From Clavelina lepadiformis (taxonomy: Eukaryota > Chordata > Ascidiacea > Aplousobranchia > Clavelinidae): a DNA stretch of 64,000 bases. Under the pieces are notes generated by a model. The model ran no database searches, was not told the DNA's origin, and was given only the letters and a program-made list of their open reading frames with translations. The stretch is taken from NCBI RefSeq assembly GCF_947623445.1, contig NC_135241.1:6760501-6824500 (forward strand), given 5' to 3'. Position numbers and translations under genes: made by a program. Below, in pieces: positions 1-11,198 of the stretch (positions are counted from its first letter, which is position 1; each line of letters begins with the position of its first letter).

Positions 1-14
1 TTGTTGTTTTACAG

Positions 15-980
15 TTGCCTTGCCTTCCTTTGCCTATCGAAGGAGAGAAACAGGGTGAAAATTTTCTGTGGATGAAGAAACCCGTTCTCTCTGCTAAAAT
101 ATTCCTTGACAGAAGTGCTTATGCTCCCGGCGATCAGATTCTCATAGATGGATACCTTTGCAACAAAAGGTAAACTTTTATATGTAAGTCTGTGATTTGC
201 TTTGTGAAACCAGATGACGCCAAAATCCCGGTTTAAAATTAACATTCATTGCTTTACTACACAGCAATAGCCCGATGAATTGCACTTTATCACTAAATCA
301 ACACATCATCTGTTACGCTCGAAGCACGACCGGCGTGTTACATCGTTCTCCATTAAAAGCAATGGAGAAAACCACTACAGTCGCCACGTGGAGACCAGAG
401 ACGCTATTGCCACACGAAAAACGAAACTACATCGACGAACCTACGATTAACATTCCGTCCAAGAACATTGTTTCAACTTGGTTGCGAAATTGTTCTTTCC
501 TCGAAGTTCATTACTCGCTTACGGTAAGAGACAGTGAACGCATGTTGGTGTGTGATCACCACACTGAACGTTCGCCTTTTTACCTTAATTGTACTTGATG
601 TTTTAGCTTTTGTGCTACACTTCTGGTTTCCACTCCACAAAGCTTGTGATCAAAAACATAATGCTTGTGATCGGAGAGAGACGGAAAACCAATTTGCATT
701 ATCATTCTTCAATGTCTAGTAAGACTTTTTTACTTTAGTTGTTCTCACACAAATCGTGTTTACAAACAACTGTAATTATCGAAAACATAAAGTCTGTTTC
801 TGTAGCCTACTTTTGTTGGCTATCACCTTAAGAAAAAAATTATTTGCAGCCACATCATCCAGCTACGCTTCCGATCCAAGTGATCTTGTGGAGGTTACCA
901 TAAAAGACATCGAAGGATCTCCTCCCAGTTACGATGAAGTGATGTCGACAGAGACAAAGGATTCGAGTTTCTGGGCTTAA
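15..980 (+). CDS. Arrestin domain-containing protein (ARRDC family), 3' part
   Basis: Four exons are visible: 15-169, 265-523, 607-718 and 850-980 (stop TAA). All have AG/GT borders and compatible phases; the 5' part lies left of the window. The translation follows the arrestin C-terminal domain of ARRDC proteins: a strand with a LDRSAY-PGD-like turn in the first exon, a TW-R and IPSKNIVSTW-C block in the second, then a KLVIKNIMLVIG strand in the third. The last exon is a low-complexity tail carrying PPSY (SPPSYDEVM). In this family PPxY motifs recruit WW domains of NEDD4-type ubiquitin ligases, so the protein is probably a membrane-cargo ubiquitination adaptor. Exon 607-718 was chosen because it restores the frame between the neighbouring exons and supplies the expected beta strand. 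The family is well supported; which ARRDC paralogue this is cannot be said. Confidence 0.85.
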
Positions 981-2045
981 CATCTCGAGCGTTTACTACT
1001 CTTGGAGAAATTCATTTACTGTCGTCCTGCTGGAAAGCGGCCCAAGAAAAGGGAGAGACTTTTTCATGAAACAAACTGCAAATCCGACAATAGTTGCTAA
1101 TTAAATAAGATCTACAAAAACACAAGAATAACTCATATTATTAGATTGTCACATACTTTCTGTTTTTTTTTCAATGGATTTAAAACTTTTCAACTAACTC
1201 AACTTTTATACGTTTTCTTGGAAATTTTATCTTGTTTGTACTTGGATATACCCAGGTATAATAATATATTATAATTATATACGTATATATTTTATTATAC
1301 GTTATATATTATACGTATATATTATATTATATATTATATATACGTATGTATTATATACGGCCTATATACGTGAAGTGTTTAATAACGCGTTTGTTACAGT
1401 TTTTGTTTGTCTGTTTTTCTCAATTGGAGTGTTACGAGTTATCTTTTATTAGTACGCGCTTTTTTGTAGTTATTCGTAATTAAAATGTTAAAATCATTTG
1501 CCAATGCTTCCAGACACGAAATAGATTGCATAAAATATGTAGACTACAAGCTAACAAAGATATGTTCTTAAACCCTTACGTGGAACTTAACTCATTTTGA
1601 ACAAAGCTCTGACGATATATTTTACATACTACCTATGTCAAAACCGATACGGCGTTTTATACCGAAGACATATTTATAAAATGTCCATTGTTAGTGTAAA
1701 TTGACTTTACCTTGAGGTGGCGCATACTAACTGTCTTCCGTATATAGCAAAGAGAAGCGCCGATCTAAAAAAAAAGAAGCGCCGATCTTATCTGACAAAT
1801 TTTGGCTATTTAAAGAATGGGGCTTTAATCTACGCACGACAGATAACGTGCAGAAGTCGATAGTAATCTAAAGCAAAACAAAATTGTGCTTTATAAAATT
1901 ATATGAAGTTAGCTGGGTTTTTCATCTTTATACCGACAGTATTAAGAAAACTGTTTATTAATTTTGAGACCAACTTTTTCTTATCGAAGCATATTGTGGT
2001 AGTTCTGGGTATTTTATCATTTTGAAAGAGTTTGTTTGTAATATC
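981..2045. other. Intergenic region with TA-rich simple repeat
   Basis: This holds the 3' flank of the ARRDC gene and the upstream flank of the phospholipase B gene. Positions about 1255-1370 are a TA-rich simple repeat with interspersed TACG steps. Positions 1751-1792 contain a short duplicated stretch (GAAGCGCCGATCT twice). No gene or RNA is recognised. Confidence 0.6.
1255..1370. repeat. TA/TACG simple-sequence repeat
   Basis: Imperfect alternating TA tract with recurring TATATACGTATA steps, typical of a dinucleotide microsatellite that has accumulated CG interruptions. Confidence 0.8.
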
Positions 2046-5000
2046 ATGTTGCTGCCTTTCGTATGCCTGTATCTGTTCTTTGCAGCTTTTGCTCACGGTA
2101 AAATTCTCGGTACGTCCAATCAGTTATACCGTTAGTACCAAAATATAGTAATTATACTTTATTATCGAAAACCAATGCGGCCGCTGTTGCCAGCGTGAAA
2201 CTGCAGAAAGTCCGGCTTTCATAACTTAACTGAATTAGATTTTTGTCTGACATTATTACCAGTAATTATAAGTAATAAACGCAATGTCAGTGCCAGTCTT
2301 AGCATTTAAAAAACAAACAAAACCTCTTGTATCGTTTGTGCAGGACCAGTTGCTCACCAGTTTGATGTTGTAGCCGGCGTTTGTGGGGATGATATACTTC
2401 ATCTACACAAATGTGTTAACTTTAAACGCACGTTGTTGTCATAGTTATAATTACTGAAAAAAGTTAAGAGATATTGTTATGTTTACGTTGTGAATGGATT
2501 ACAATGAAAAGAAGAGTAATATTCATTCCATGACCAAACGGTCATCGATTCCGAACGGGCCGTTTATATACTTATTTTTAGAACGTAAAAATCTCTAAAG
2601 CGTCATTATGAGTGATCACTGACTTACGCACAATAATTAACAAAACATCTCTAATAAAATTAATACACTTACCGTAAAATAATACAAAAATATCTTTTAG
2701 AGTCCGAAGCACAATGGCTGGAAAAACTACAACAACTTCAAAAGGTCTCAAAGTCTCATGCAAAAGTAAAATACTTTGACAAATTTAGTTATCTGCAAGA
2801 TGTTGCTTCTTTATTCATAGATACAATTATCACTGTTTAAACCCTGCTGTAATCGCAGGCTGTTTAATTACAGTGATAATGTAGTCTATATATACGTATG
2901 TTCGTTTCCTTTACAAGGTACACTATGTCAATATATACAGCAAACGCAAAATACTATAAGGTTGCGATCAGGTTCGTGTTGTATTTAGTGTGTTAACAGG
3001 TTCCACTAATATTTCTAGCCTTTCAGTTTCCAGAAGTCAACAGGGATTTCTGACTTTGACGTTACTCTTACTTGTCCAAAGCCTACGTCTGGTAATTTCA
3101 TTTAAATCCAACGAGAAATACATACAGTAGGCCTATATCTGTCTGGTGATCTTTGTGATTTTATTTGTATGTTTTTGCTTGCAGTTCACAAACTTCGTCC
3201 CAGTGATATCGATGTAGTTGGGGCGATGGGTGACTCCATTACAGTAAGATTCAATAAAGATTGCAAACAGCGTTCCGAAATATAAAATATTAGTCCTTTA
3301 CGTTGCATAAGCACTGACCCGTGTAATAAATATTTCACACGGGGTCAAACAAGGTTTTAGACGGTTACTAATTCAGTGAGTTTAAAATTCAAGATTATAA
3401 GAAGATTATTATAACTATTGTAATATCAGGCAGGGTTTGGCATCGAGGCAACAACTGCAGCAGGCATAGCGATAGAAAATCGTGGTCTATCTTGGACTAT
3501 AGGAGGAGAAGAAAGTCTTGAGACATCATTAACAATACCAAGTACAAGATATTCCATAATTTTTAAAGAAAATGAAATACGGTTTTATACAAATTGAAAA
3601 TTTACTGTTTTTTTGAAGATATTCTTCGAAAATTCAAACCTGATGTGAAAGGTTATTCCATCGGACGGAACATAGATCCTGCAAACCAAACAGATTTTTG
3701 GTTCAACGTTGCCGTTGGAGGAGCTCGATCTCGGTATGGTCTTTGTTGTAATCGCTTTTGAACGCATTTCTAAATGTTTGGTTTAAGTTAGTTGCATTCT
3801 TATATTTCTTCTTTTTACAGAGATATGCCAGAACAGGCCCGCAATTTAATACAAAAAATGAAAAACGATTCCGTAAGACCGGTTTGAAGTCTTAACTGTG
3901 TTGACTGAAGTACTTGAATAAATATGATTTTTTGCCATGAGCATTTTTCTAATACGTTATGTTGAACTGAAATCGACTAATTAATGCAAAGCCATGAATT
4001 GCACTGTTTGAAATTAAGAGAATTAGTTTTGAGGAAGATTGGAAGTTGATTTCAATTTTCATTGGAGGAAATGACTTGTGCGCTTTGAACAGAGATGAAA
4101 GTTCTTCTCCGGAAAATTACGTAAAAACCTTGAAAGAGAGTCTTGACATTTTGCATGATCAGGTAAATTACAACGCTTGAAGAAGCGAAAGAATTGCAAT
4201 TTTCAATCTGACTTAGACCTATGTAAAGTTTAAGGCCGTAAGTTGATACACAGGTCACACAATATTCCAGGTAAGTATAAAAAATGTTTTTCATTAAATA
4301 CAGGTACCACGAGCGTTGGTGAATCTGATAGAAATTCTAGAAATTTATCTACTTCCTCAAGTACCTGATGGGTTTGGGGCTTCTCCTAGTTGCAAAGTGC
4401 TCCAGACCACTTTTTGCAACTACGTAGTGACAGCAAATGAAACAGAGACGGAACACATACGAAAACAAAACAAATTGTATCAGGTATAAGTTTATAATAA
4501 GTCATTAAAAGTTTACGTTATACAAGTGTCTAACACTAACTGATGTTTTTAGCTGACTTCGTTCTTTTAACCTTTCACATTCATTTGACGTTTTGCAGAG
4601 TCTTGCGCAAGACTTAATAGATAGCGGTGTATATGACACAAAAGACGATTTCAGCGTTGTTATTCAGCCATTCTTTCGAGATTCTGTGCTGCCTTATACA
4701 GAAGTAAATACAAAAAATAAACCATTTCTACATACTAATTATCTTATTTCGATAGAAATTTTAAGAAAACTCAGACTTTTTCCGCTATAATTTCCATCAT
4801 TTTTTATATACATATAGGACGGACAAGTTGATGCAACCTTTTTCGCTCCCGATTGCTTTCACTTTAGCTCAAAAGGACACGCAATGGGAGCATTGAATCT
4901 GTGGAATAACATGGTAAAATTGAAATGTAATATAATTGATGTAGAATTGAAATTAAAAACAACGAATTCCCATAAACCTGATAAATGTGACTGACCATTT

Positions 5001-5470
5001 AAATTTAAACGTTTGAAAAGAACGTTATATATAGTGCTTTGATTTAAACTTTTGTAACTTGCTTATTGAATGTTGGCCGTTGATTTCATGTTAATGCTTT
5101 TGTATGCTCAGCTGGAACCCGTGGGGCAAAAAACAACAAAATGGGGCATCAAAAACTTAAAGTGCCCTACTGAGGTGACGTTGTTTTTGTGTAAATATAT
5201 AGAAAACTCGTTGAGTTATATCGTAAACCTTATTGCTGCTGATAATATAATTTTAATCAGTTTACCATAGTTTGCTATTGTATTTTATGGTCTAGGTTTT
5301 TCTGGTAATAAGCCACTTTAAATTCATCAAAGCATCAACGAATACTTACCTTACAGGAAGCCCCATATATATACACAAGCAAGAACAGCAGAGGAGAAGC
5401 AGGAATTAACAGACCATGTCTTATAAAGCTCTTTGTTTTTTGCTTCATAAGCATATGTTTGCAGCTGTGA
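2046..5470 (+). CDS. Phospholipase B-like SGNH esterase (PLB1 family)
   Basis: Exons: 2046-2097 (signal peptide [17 protein letters not shown]), a second one starting at 2344 whose 3' end is unresolved, then 2701-2765, 3019-3091, 3185-3243, 3430-3541, 3619-3733, 3821-3872, 4034-4162, 4304-4483, 4599-4703, 4818-4913, 5112-5174 and 5357-5470. From 2701 on, all phases agree (387 codons). The SGNH blocks are in order: GDSIT with the nucleophile serine (3185-3243), [19 protein letters not shown], and [11 protein letters not shown] carrying the Asp/His pair. The C terminus ends in a hydrophobic stretch ([17 protein letters not shown]), suggesting a tail anchor or GPI signal. Mammalian PLB1 has four tandem catalytic repeats; this gene has one. 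It should hydrolyse fatty acids from phospholipids at the cell surface or in secretions. The exon starting at 2344 is the weak part of the model. A possible polyadenylation signal AATAAA lies at 5659. Confidence 0.9.
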
Positions 5471-7818
5471 AAATCATTACGATTCGTTCTTATTTTACAA
5501 CGTAGGCCTAAGTAATTGTAGAAAGTAATTGTATAGTGTATATATAGGCATGGATTCAATATTACGGGTCTCGGTCCACACAGTTTACTTCAGATAACTG
5601 TGTCTTAAAATTCTCTTAGTAATTTGTGTGAAAAATGTTACTAATAAGCTATTGTGTTAATAAAATTATTATCTAATCTGTACAAAACGAACATTTTTGA
5701 TCACAATCAGAATGCACAGCGGCATTTTCAAAGGCATTGGTTGTAACTGCTTGTTAACAAACAAAACTTATTTTATGACCTCTGAAGTTTTCTTAAGCAC
5801 CACAATGAACCTCATCATCATTCCAAAATTGCCACGTGTATCAACAACACAAATAAACCAAGGGTTATTCGCGTTAGTTTTAATTTACGCTATGCTACCA
5901 TTACGATGCTTTATACGTACGTAATAAAAAGTTTTAATCGATTTATTACTCATTAAACTTGTTTTGTAGTTAAGAGTTCACTGACCTCAATTTTTGTACG
6001 GCTCATAGCCAAACTCCAAGATGTCGAAACACTTTGGCGTTGGAAATTTATCGAAACAAACCGACTTTTTCTACAACGTTTTGTTGCCCTGCGTTGTACT
6101 CAAGTATTGCACCATCTAAAAATGCTTTGATTATAAAACCATTGATTTCTACCACTATAGACCTACTTTGTGTTGAGCTTAATCATTTATTACAAGCTGT
6201 TAAACGTGTCGTGCTTGTTTAAAAGTAACTTCGTTTTGGTCTAGAAAAGCATTATCTTTTTACATTTTTTGCCTTTTGTAGATATATAGTATATATGGTA
6301 AGTATGCGCTGGTGTGCCACAGGACAGGGCCAGCCACAATCCTCTTTGTGCCGAACGTAAACGAGGGAGCTGAAAACTCCACTTTTAGGGTTTTGGGTAT
6401 GACCCGGTTGTGGAAACGAACCGGGAGTTTAATCACTAGGTTACCAGGCAGCCTGCAGTAAAGCATTTGGCTGAAAATAGTTATAACTTACTTAAATGCA
6501 CACAAAGAGACACTAAACGAATTATTTCTTCTGGTGAAAAAAAAGCTTGAAGTCGCAAGATGTCGCTAGGTGATCACTGATAACATGATGAGTGATCCTC
6601 TTTGGAATATGAGAGATTGTGCCAGAGGTTTAGCCATCTCAAAACATTCTTCTGTTGTTGTGCATATCGGAAACTGTAACGTTACATAAAAAAATATGTT
6701 GTTTGACAACAAGGAGCATGAACAAATTGTTGTTAGGCTATTATGGCTTATCATGACATTATTAGCCTGACAAATATTTCAGTTTGAAGAAAAACCATTC
6801 TTAAAACAATAAAGATAAGAATTTAAAACAAGTTAATTTAACTAGGCTTGAAAATATTAACAAGAAATTATATATTTTAATATTTTGCACAAAAACGATT
6901 TAACCTCTGTTTATATATCATTCTAAAAATTTGCGATGCAAGACTGCATGAAGGTTGACATAAGCTTATAAAGTATAAGCGTAAGCCTTCAATAAACTAG
7001 CTTTTCATAAAAATGAATCAAAAATTTTGGAACGTTCCCCAATTTTTTCATATAAAACTTCCCGTTTACTAATATGACAAATATCTCCGTTATTATAACC
7101 ATTTTTTTCATGTATTTCTCCTCCATGCACTGCTGAGTTGTTGTTGCATTCTAGCATAATACGGTATATAGTTTCATGGGCGTCGTACTTCAACTTTCGA
7201 ACTTCAACTTTCGAACTTCAGCATTTTTCTTTCTGCATACGCGTGTTCCTAAAACGTAGTTAAATTTTTTTTTCCTTTGAAGTCATACTGCTTATACTTT
7301 ATGGGGTTCATTGGCATTACACATGCAGCAGAGCAACAAAGGATCAATACCTGTGTTTTTGGTTCTTTTGTGGCTATAAACGTGTCGATTTAGATTGCAA
7401 CGGCTTCGGTTTTTGAGATCCTTCGGGCATTATGACAGCTGGCCGAAACAAAATACTCTAATCCCAGAGTGATCACATTAAGTAGCTTCTATATAATCGA
7501 TATTGTAATAAGCAAACAATTAGACACCCACGTTTTAGGGTTTTAATTAAATAAAAATAGGACATACATCTAAAAACTAATAAAAGGTCAACAGTTATTA
7601 CAGTACGCGTACATTTGACATCACTCATTTCACATGCATCTACTGATGAGCTATGGGCCACGTAACTGTTTGGTAGTAAACTCACAACGATGGAGTTATA
7701 CTCAAACATCTTACTTATAGATGTGATATAATAGAGACATAAAATTCTCAATATAGCAATCATCTTCTCTAATATTTATGCTAAGTATTTTCAAAAATTT
7801 TATAATTCAGTCTTTCCA
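5471..7818. other. Intergenic, no gene recognised
   Basis: Apart from the possible polyadenylation signal of the preceding gene (5659) this AT-rich stretch shows only short open frames without recognisable domains or splice structure. A moderately GC-rich patch at about 6300-6470 may be a degraded short repeat but has no diagnostic A/B box or terminal repeat. Confidence 0.5.
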
Positions 7819-8424
7819 GTGGACGCCGTTTGCGTGAGGATCGACGTTATGTGTGGCTGGAAGTTGTCATCTGCATGGTATTGCGGTGTCGAATTCGTAG
7901 CAGGATGCTGCCGAGGTTGATTCGTTTCGCTCTCCGTGTCAGAAGGAGCACTGAACTTCCTCTTAAGTGAGACGCTATTTCATTCTTCACTGGCGGTCTC
8001 GCGGTAGTCGACGTGAACTGGTGGTGAAGAAGTAATAGTAAGAGTATTGCTCTTATCTGATTCCAGGTCTTGTTCAGTCGTAGTTTCAACGGTTTCTTTT
8101 TCAGCCGGTGCTAAACCTCGGATGGGGACCGTGGCTTCGCTTCCATCGCGGAAGCGAACAAAGGCATGATCGAATTTGCTTCAATCAAATCCACTTCTTC
8201 TACTGCGAGTCCATACTTACTGCTGGTGTTCTGTCGTTTTAACATACACTGCTCAGGATCAAGTAATCAAGACGGCAGCGATTGTTCTGACATGGAGCGT
8301 CTTTCATACAGGATTAACCTCTCACGAGGTGTCGCACTGGTAGATGTACATAACAAAGACCTAATTGAATGTAAAGCTTCTAAAATAACAGATTCCCTTT
8401 GCGTTATGGGTAAACTTCGCGACT
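7819..8424 (-). pseudogene. Integrase C-terminal tail of the gypsy element
   Basis: In the shifted frame, integrase sequence continues past 8425 through ALHSIRSLLCTSTSATPRERL to a stop near 8265. A further segment (FVRFRDGSEATVPIRGLAP, about 8100-8155) resembles the basic tail with an RFRDGSE-type box that ends many gypsy Pol proteins. It runs to about 7819 with one internal stop near 7980. No 3' LTR is recognisable beyond it. The boundaries are inferred from where pol-like coding sequence ends. Confidence 0.65.
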
Positions 8425-10231
8425 TCAACGCAAGTTCAATAACTTTCCAAACAATGGAGTTATAACGTTCGCATTGACCGTTTCCTTGAGGGTTGTAGAT
8501 AGAAGTTCGATTTGTAGAAATACCTTTGTTGTGAAGAAATGATCGTACTTCTCGTGAGATGAACGCCGTCCCGTTGGTAGTCCGAAGATAAAAACCAGCT
8601 GACTTAAGTTCACTACCGTTTTGGCCGTCAAGTTACTGCAGGGAAAAGCGAGAGGGAAGCGTGAGTATTCGTCAATAACGGTAAGCAAGTACCTGTTTCT
8701 TGAGGAAGAAGGCAGAGGGCCTTTGAAGTCTACGCTCAGTCGTTCAAACTGTTGAGTTGCTTTGATGAGTGGCACATTTCTTGGTTTGTAGTAGCGGGGC
8801 TTCACTCTGGCGCATAACTGGCATGAAGCAGTCATTTTCTTAACATCTTCAACAGAATACGGTAAGGGTTTACTTCTAATGAAATGAACTATTCTTGTCG
8901 CTTCCGGATAACACAGGGAATTATGCATTTGGAGAAGTTTTCTATCTACAACCATTGCACAATAAGCTCTACTTAACGCATCAGGAACTGCGTTTTCCAC
9001 ACCTTGACGATAAATTATGTGGTAACTGTATTGGTTAAATTCCATACGCCGTCGTTGTATTTTCTTGTTTTTAACGTTACTATGCCGATTGGTGTCGCAC
9101 GTGAAAGCGACTGACCTTTGATCCGTAATCAAAGTTAAATGGCGACCCAGCAAGAAGTGACTCCACTTTATGACGGCTTCAGTGATGGCGGTGGCTTCTT
9201 TCTCTATGACTGGATGGCGCTGCTCATGCGGACGAAGTGTTCTAGAGTAAAATGCAACTGGTTTATTTTTCTGATTAAGAGTTGCCGAAACTGCCACATC
9301 CGAAGCATCCGTTTCGATAGTAAACGGAATGTTTTCCACAATGTTCGGCAATGCCACTTGCGCCAGGGAGTGCTTGAGTTCGGAAAACGCGTTTATTGAT
9401 ACTTTGCTTAAGGGAAAAATAGTGGCCTCGACCAAAGGCTGCACCTTATCAGAATATTTTGAGATCCATTGAGCATAATAAGTAAACATGCCCAAAGCTC
9501 TCCTCAAAGACTTCAAGTCGTTTGGAACAGGAAGTTGCATAACAGGCTCAACACGATTTGGATCTGGCTGAAGGACGCCCTTGTTGATTCGGTAGCCCAG
9601 CAAGTCAATAGAATCAGTAGAAAAAACACATTTGTCGTCATTAAAGGTTAAGTGGGCTTCTTTAGCCAACTCTAGGAACCTGCGTAAATTAATGTCATGT
9701 TCTTGCTGTGTATTACCGCCGATGGGAATATTGTGGAGATAAACAAAAGTCCCGCGGTAATTGTTGCTTGATATAACTTCATCCTTTTTTCATTGAAAAC
9801 ATGGTACTGCGTTAGCTAAGCCGAACGGCATCTGGCGAAACTGGTACAATTTACCACCGGCTTTAAATGAGGTAAAAAATCTTATCGTTAGGCGCCAATT
9901 CTACCTGGTGGTACGCACTCTTTAAATCTAGCGTACTGTAGATGGAGAATTGCGACACATCATGCACTACTTCTTGTATTTTTGGAAGCGGATAACCGTC
10001 CAATAGCGTAAATTTGTTAATAGTTTGGCTGTAGTCGATACATAGTCACTTTTTAATATGGTTTTCGTTTTTAGTTACCACCACTTGGGCTCGCCAAGGA
10101 GAGTTGCTTGGTTCGATGATTTCTTCATGTAGTAGTCGGGCGACGTCGATTGCAATAAAGTGTCGTTCTGCTGAAGTATAATAACGTGATTTAACTGCAA
10201 TTGGGCGGCAGTTTTCTCTCAAAATGTTCAA
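8425..10231 (-). pseudogene. Reverse transcriptase-RNase H-integrase region, broken
   Basis: RT begins around 10231 (NCRPIAVKSRYY..., EIIEPSNSPWRAQVVV) and is interrupted at about 10043. The palm segment STLDLKSAYHQV is still readable near 9930-9960. The catalytic box that should read YxDD reads YLHN (around 9730-9745), so polymerase activity is lost. From 9669 a long open frame covers the RT thumb, the RNase H start (FTIETDASDVA) with the YHIIYRQGVENAVPDALSR end, the integrase zinc-binding segment (about 8780-8920) and the catalytic core start (VDFKGPLP...LTVIDEYSRF). The frame changes near 8560; the remaining core (YNPQGNGQCERYN) is read in another frame. Confidence 0.9.
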
Positions 10232-10590
10232 ATAAACGAGGCGGTGAAGTATTTAGAGGTGAGAGTGCAGTTATGCTTAAACGTGGTTTGCATCCGCCCA
10301 AATGAACTTTAAAAGTTTTATGACGGCTTAAAAAGTTTTCGCCTAATATCACGTCGACAAATAGATTTTCCATCGCCAAAAGCTTTACACCTTTGTACAG
10401 ATTATCCAACACTGTTACGTCAACGATGCAGGCACCGTCGCTTTGCAATGTGCTACCTCTTATTGCCAAGCCGACCGCACGTTTACTGGGTATCATTTTG
10501 AGATTGTGACACTTTAAAAACCCCATACTTATCTGCTTATTTGTAGCACCAGTGTCTATAAGTTCCCTCGCCGACAGTCCCTTTATTGTA
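10191..10590 (-). pseudogene. Retrotransposon aspartic protease domain
   Basis: The active-site motif LIDTGATNKQIS lies just upstream of 10526, followed by the second conserved segment VDVILGENFLSRH, matching the retropepsin D-T-G-A and I-L-G-D/E-x-F-L signatures. It lies in the same frame as Gag, downstream of the zinc knuckle. The glutamate in ILGEN replaces the more usual aspartate. The frame closes near 10191, where RT continues in a different frame. Confidence 0.85.
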
Positions 10591-10654
10591 ATTTGAACAA
10601 CAAATTTCGATTGGTGGCTTACCGTTTGGCAAGTTGAAGAAACGGCGCTGGCGA

Positions 10655-11198
10655 CTACAGTATCTTCAGACGAAAACCGGCAAGCTTTTGCAAAATGTCC
10701 TTTCTTTCCACATTTGAAGCAAGTTGAATTCCGAGCAGGACAATTCGCTCTGGCGTGTCAACGTGAGTTGCAAAACTAGCATTTCTCTTCAACTGCGGCA
10801 GTGGCATTGCTTTGAATGCTTTTACTGCTAGCAATGTTAGGTGACTCACTGGAGATATGTTGAATCAACTCTCCGCACCCCCGGGAAGCTGAACACTGCT
10901 CCGAGCTGCGATGAGCTCTGTCGAGTGCGCAAGCCTTTTCAAAAATAGTGTTGAGGTCTACTTTATCGGTTTCCAGTAACTTCCACTGAATGTTACTTGA
11001 CTGCAAGCCGGTAATAAACACATCACGGACTGCCTCTTCGCCGTAAACAACCGCACACACCGCCTTGTAGTTACAATCTTTGCTTAGGCCCTTATGCCTT
11101 TGAAAGTATTCTTTTAACGATGCTTCGATTTGTTGCTTACTAGTTGCAAATACGTACCTTGCAACAACTTCTTTGGTTGGCTTGATACACGGATACAC
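10655..11198 (-). pseudogene. Gag C-terminal part with zinc knuckles, broken
   Basis: The minus-strand frame from 11198 encodes the C-terminal part of a gypsy-type Gag. It contains the alpha-helical segment before the nucleocapsid (ASLKEYFQRHKGLSKDC...) and reaches two CCHC zinc knuckles. The second knuckle is intact (CFKCGKKGHFAKAC, C-x2-C-x4-H-x4-C). The first is disrupted by two in-frame stop codons around 10755-10785, one falling between its first two cysteines. The frame continues into the protease without a shift, implying an original Gag-Pro fusion. The N-terminal capsid portion is missing. Confidence 0.85.

Larger units (their letters stand above)
7819..11198 (-). mobile_element. Degenerate Ty3/gypsy LTR retrotransposon (gag-pro-pol remnant)
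   Basis: Read on the minus strand the order is Gag, zinc knuckle, aspartic protease, reverse transcriptase, RNase H and integrase, the standard Ty3/gypsy arrangement. Flanking LTRs were not found, so the ends are approximate: the 5' part of gag and both LTRs appear to be missing or too diverged. The coding series has in-frame stops near the zinc knuckles (about 10755-10785), a frame change between protease and RT, a stop near 10043, further RT disruptions (9670-10040) and a frame change in the integrase near 8560. Relatives with this integrase and protease style are common in invertebrate genomes. It is clearly a dead copy. Confidence 0.9.

Noticed and set aside
275..598. Open frame continuing past ARRDC exon 2
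   Set aside because: A consensus donor (ACG|GTAAGAG) at 523/524 and exon 607-718 in matching phase explain the region better.
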